DNA of 8,733 nucleotides, from NCBI GenBank assembly GCA_017613995.1, contig JAGACT010000047.1:1-8733 (forward strand), given 5' to 3'. Every line of letters begins with the position of its first letter. Positions within the stretch are counted from its first letter, which is position 1. The DNA is from Eubacteriaceae bacterium. GTDB taxonomy: Bacteria > Bacillota > Clostridia > Eubacteriales > Anaerofustaceae. Made by a program: the position numbers and the translations under genes. Positions 6,506-8,733 of the stretch are shown here, one piece after another. Below the pieces are notes generated by a model that saw nothing but the letters and a program-made list of their open reading frames with translations, had not been told where the DNA came from and did not search any database.

Positions 6506-7411
6506 TTATAAAAGTCCGTTCTGGATCTTGCAGCCCTTGATGAGGTGCTGAGCCAGCAGAGCGGTGGTGATGGGGCCGGTTCCTCCGCCGCATCCGGGAG
6601 TGGCGGAAGTGATCATGGCACATGCGTCGACGCAGTCTTCTCTGCAGTCGCCGGTACGGATCTTCTTGCCGTTCTCGTCCAGTACGAACTGCTTGTTCTC
6701 GTCCTTCTTCTGAGCCATGGCGACGTCGATGACGATGGCGTCCTCTCTGAGCATGTCAGGAGTGAGAAGTCCGTAAACTCCGCATCCGGTGATGACGATG
6801 TCGGAATCGATGGTGTACTTCTTGCAGGACTTGGTGAAGATGTGGCAGATGGAAACGGTGGCGAACTCGTTGGTGAGCATGATGGCCAGCGGCTTTCCGA
6901 AGACGTTGGAGTTGTTGATGATGGTAACGTCCTTGCCCTTAACGTCGATCTGATAGTATCTGAGGAGCTCCATAACGCCCTCTGCCGTGCAGGGGAAGAA
7001 GCCCTTGTCGTCCATGATGACCAGTTTTCCGAGGTTGGTGGGGTTCATTGCATCGGGGTCCTTCTCGGGAGCCAGGATGTACTTGATCTCGTCCTCGTTG
7101 ATCTGCTCGGGCAGCGGCTTGAAGATGAGGATGCCGTTGATGGCCTTGTCATCGTTGGCTTCCCTGATCTTGGCAACGAACTCGTCCTGAGTAACGTCGA
7201 GAGGGAATACGAAGGACTTGACTTCGATCTTGCTCTTTGCCATTCTTGTGATGATGCTCTTCTCGTAGGAGATGCTGCCGGGATCATCACCGATCCTGAA
7301 AATAGCGAGGGTGGGAGTGATGCCTGATGCGATAAGGCTCTCCGCGTCCTCGAGTACTTTTGCCAGCATGGCTTCGCTGACTTCTTTTCCGCTTAATAAC
7401 TTTGCGCTCAT
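6506..7411 (-). CDS. folD: Methylene-tetrahydrofolate dehydrogenase, FolD family, probably lacking cyclohydrolase activity
   Basis: A cytosolic 301-residue enzyme interconverting 5,10-methylene- and 5,10-methenyl-THF with a nicotinamide cofactor. The FolD outline is complete: an N-terminal folate domain with Tyr49, KDPDAMNP (117-124) with Asp120, PCTAEGVMELL (140-150), a Rossmann turn NNSNVFGKP (166-174), VIDVAM (227-232) and a TPG-x-GGG-x-GP loop (271-280). Compared from memory with E. coli FolD (Y50, K54, Q98, D121), spacing is identical with a shift of one, but the lysine position is Ile53 and the glutamine position is Phe97. The usual GRS or GAS of the cofactor turn is NNS, and the region before the folate loop carries Cys256, 260, 264 and 274. 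Loss of the lysine should abolish cyclohydrolase activity, which the neighbouring fchA can supply. GGAGG precedes the start; fchA lies 20 bases upstream. Confidence 0.88.
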   Translation of the reverse strand: MSAKLLSGKEVSEAMLAKVLEDAESLIASGITPTLAIFRIGDDPGSISYEKSIITRMAKSKIEVKSFVFPLDVTQDEFVAKIREANDDKAINGILIFKPLPEQINEDEIKYILAPEKDPDAMNPTNLGKLVIMDDKGFFPCTAEGVMELLRYYQIDVKGKDVTIINNSNVFGKPLAIMLTNEFATVSICHIFTKSCKKYTIDSDIVITGCGVYGLLTPDMLREDAIVIDVAMAQKKDENKQFVLDENGKKIRTGDCREDCVDACAMITSATPGCGGGTGPITTALLAQHLIKGCKIQNGLL

Positions 7412-7431
7412 TTTTTCCTCCGAATTATTGA

Positions 7432-8058
7432 TTATAAGGCCTTGTCGACCAATGTGTAGATCTCATCGCACTTTTTAAGTCCGGTCTCCACCAGCTCGGT
7501 GCATTCCTTCCTGAGATCTTCTGCGAACTGTTCGTCCTTTATCATGTTCACGTTGATGGCGATGTTGAGCCATGCGCAGCTGATGGCGCTTCTGATAAGC
7601 GCGATGCCGCAGCCCACATCGGAAAGGGCCAGCTTGGATCCCTTCTGGGTCAGTTCCTCGAAGAGGGGGATGCTGCCGCAGGAAGTCTTCAGAAGCTTGA
7701 CAGGGGCCTGTACCGCCAGCTTGAGGCAGCGGTCCAGTTCCTTTGCCTTGAACTCCTTCTCCTCTTCAGTGGCAGAAGGAAGCCCGTATGCTTTGGACAG
7801 GGGCAGGAAGTTCTCCACGTCCTCGTCCATGATGTTGAAGAATTCCCTGGTGAGTTCCTTCAGGGAAGCCATAAGGCGCTGGATGTCCTCCTCATACTGG
7901 GCATACTTCTTCTTGCCGGTGGTAAGGGAGCATACCATTCCGCCCAGGGCGGCGCCGAGGGAAGCGGCCAGAGCGGCGACGCTTCCTCCTCCGGGTGCCG
8001 GAGCGTTGGAGAAGGTAAGATCCACGAATTCTTCGCAGGTGTTCTTATAGAAACTCAT
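7432..8058 (-). CDS. fchA: Methenyl-tetrahydrofolate cyclohydrolase (FTCD cyclodeaminase-like, FchA)
   Basis: A cytosolic 208-residue protein of the formiminotransferase-cyclodeaminase C-terminal family, of the length typical for stand-alone FchA. It interconverts 10-formyl-THF and 5,10-methenyl-THF. Seen are the glycine-rich folate-binding segment NAPAPGGGSVAALAASLGAA (18-37), the DEDVENF segment (78-84) where the family has its acidic active-site residues, YGLP (91-94), and SDVGCGIALIRSAI (146-159) followed by LNIAINVNMIKD (164-175). The family also includes methenyl-forming formimido-THF cyclodeaminases. The position between fhs and a dehydrogenase that seems to have lost its cyclohydrolase residue argues for the cyclohydrolase role. 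The start is supported by AAGGAG. A strong hairpin lies just before that ribosome site. Confidence 0.85.
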   Translation of the reverse strand: MSFYKNTCEEFVDLTFSNAPAPGGGSVAALAASLGAALGGMVCSLTTGKKKYAQYEEDIQRLMASLKELTREFFNIMDEDVENFLPLSKAYGLPSATEEEKEFKAKELDRCLKLAVQAPVKLLKTSCGSIPLFEELTQKGSKLALSDVGCGIALIRSAISCAWLNIAINVNMIKDEQFAEDLRKECTELVETGLKKCDEIYTLVDKAL

Positions 8059-8072
8059 GATTATTTCTCCTT

Positions 8073-8101
8073 AAAAGGCCGGAAAGCCGAGCTTTCCGGC
8101 C
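8073..8101 (-). terminator. Hairpin with short T-run between fhs and fchA, possible partial terminator
   Basis: GGCCGGAAAGC (8077-8087) and GCTTTCCGGCC (8091-8101) make a perfect 11-bp, GC-rich stem with a 3-base loop. In the direction of the operon it is followed by TTTT (8073-8076), then at once by the AAGGAG ribosome site of fchA. The T-run is short, so read-through is likely. It may reduce fchA-folD-FNT transcription relative to fhs, or protect the 3' end of a processed fhs mRNA. Confidence 0.6.
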
Positions 8102-8128
8102 GGTAAATACTGGCTGTCGATATTCTGT

Positions 8129-8733
8129 TTAGAAAAGTCCTGTGATCTTGCCGGACTCGTCGACATCGATCTTCTCTGCCGCGGGGACCTTGGGCAGTCC
8201 GGGCATCTTCATGATGGAGCCTGTGAGGGCTACGATGAAGCCTGCACCTGCGGAAAGGGTGATGTCACGAACGGTGATCCTGAATCCGGTGGGACGTCCG
8301 AGGATCTTCTCGTTGTCGGTGAGGGAGTACTGAGTCTTGGCCATGCATACGGGGATGTTGCCGTATCCGAGGGCTGTCAGGTTCTTGATCTCCTTCTTTG
8401 CAGCGTCGGTGAAGTCTACTCCGTCAGCGCCGTAAACCTTCTTCGCGATGTTCTCGATCTTCTCCTCGATGGGCATATCGAGATCGTATGCGAACTTGAG
8501 CTCACTGGGCTCTTCGCACAGCTTGATGACTTCCTTGGCCAGCTCTTCGCCGCCCTTGCCGCCGAATTCCCAAACTTCGGAAAGCTTGACGTTGACGCCG
8601 AGCTCTGCGCACTTCTTCTCGACCAGTGCGATCTCTTCGGGAGTATCGGTAACGAACTTGTTAAGAGCAACTACTGCGGGGATGCCGAATACGTTCTTGA
8701 TGTTCTCAACGTGCTTGAGCAGGTTGGGAAGAC
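8129..8733 (-). CDS. fhs: Formate-tetrahydrofolate ligase, C-terminal part (cut by window end)
   Basis: Cytosolic enzyme joining formate and tetrahydrofolate with ATP to give 10-formyl-THF, entry step of the methyl branch of the Wood-Ljungdahl pathway and of C1 assimilation, reversible to yield ATP. Only the last 200 or so residues of a protein normally about 550 long are present; the frame is open to the window edge and the last whole codon there ends at 8731. Reading back from the stop gives FGIPAVVALNKFVTDTPEE near the edge, WEFGGKGGEELAKEV, AYDLDMPIEEKIENIAKKVY, then PVCMAKTQYSLTDNEKILGR, SAGAGFIVALTGSIMKMPGL and an end in KITGLF, all close to the very conserved C-terminus of this enzyme. 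A Met within the fragment (codon at 8474-8476) is internal, not a start. It is the most upstream visible gene of the operon and probably the most strongly expressed. Confidence 0.96.
   Translation of the reverse strand, partial: LPNLLKHVENIKNVFGIPAVVALNKFVTDTPEEIALVEKKCAELGVNVKLSEVWEFGGKGGEELAKEVIKLCEEPSELKFAYDLDMPIEEKIENIAKKVYGADGVDFTDAAKKEIKNLTALGYGNIPVCMAKTQYSLTDNEKILGRPTGFRITVRDITLSAGAGFIVALTGSIMKMPGLPKVPAAEKIDVDESGKITGLF

Noticed and set aside
6545..7327. 260-codon plus-strand frame, very rich in Val, Leu, Asp and Gly, opposite folD
   Set aside because: Repetitive acidic composition is what the reverse of a codon-biased gene gives; folD is unmistakable on the other strand.
8416..8670. 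84-codon Ser/Arg-rich frame overlapping fhs
   Set aside because: Shifted-frame shadow; the fhs frame translates to the conserved ligase sequence throughout, without a frameshift.
1..8733. Mobile elements, CRISPR arrays, tRNA or rRNA genes
   Set aside because: No transposase or integrase motif, no regularly spaced repeats, no cloverleaf or rRNA-like sequence seen on either strand.

Overview
The window reads as chromosomal DNA from a strictly anaerobic, fermentative bacterium, probably a Bacillota/Clostridia-type organism, with base composition above 50% GC by eye. The main evidence is a one-carbon block (formate-tetrahydrofolate ligase, methenyl-THF cyclohydrolase, methylene-THF dehydrogenase, formate channel), with purine-rich Shine-Dalgarno sites and short AT-rich promoters of the TTGAAA/TATAAT and extended -10 kind. 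The lineage is an inference; there is no rRNA or other taxonomic marker.

Layout. (1) Positions 109-1473, minus: a MATE-family multidrug/organic cation efflux transporter, diverging from (2) 1618-2463, plus: a TIM-barrel sugar phosphate isomerase/epimerase. That gene overlaps by four bases (ATGA) with (3) 2460-3428, plus: a six-helix membrane protein with a charged C-terminal tail, ended by a hairpin that overlaps its stop codon. (4) 3536-4063, minus: an orphan 175-residue soluble protein of unknown function. (5) 4292-5629, plus: a second, different MATE transporter whose leader can fold so that the ribosome binding site is paired in a 12-bp helix. (6) A bidirectional terminator at 5662-5695 separates it from the convergent one-carbon operon on the minus strand, which reads fhs (3' part, cut by the window end) > fchA > folD > FNT formate channel.

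How the genes work together. Fhs joins formate to tetrahydrofolate (or makes ATP in reverse), FchA interconverts 10-formyl- and 5,10-methenyl-THF, the FolD-like protein interconverts methenyl- and methylene-THF, and the channel moves formate across the membrane. The most notable point is that the FolD-like protein aligns without gaps to E. coli FolD (recalled from memory) through the catalytic region, yet has Ile where the cyclohydrolase lysine should be and Phe where the QLPLP glutamine should be. It is therefore probably a dehydrogenase only, which explains the separate cyclohydrolase gene next to it. The operon genes I read also nearly avoid the ATA isoleucine codon that is common in the MATE genes, as expected for highly expressed core metabolism. 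An 11-bp GC-rich hairpin followed by TTTT sits between fhs and fchA and may lower expression of the downstream genes relative to fhs.

I see no mobile element, CRISPR array, tRNA or rRNA. The left part (109-5629) is ordinary accessory content, two exporters plus small metabolic and unknown genes; no previously undescribed multi-gene system is evident. The leader of the second MATE gene and the altered FolD are the two observations most worth following.
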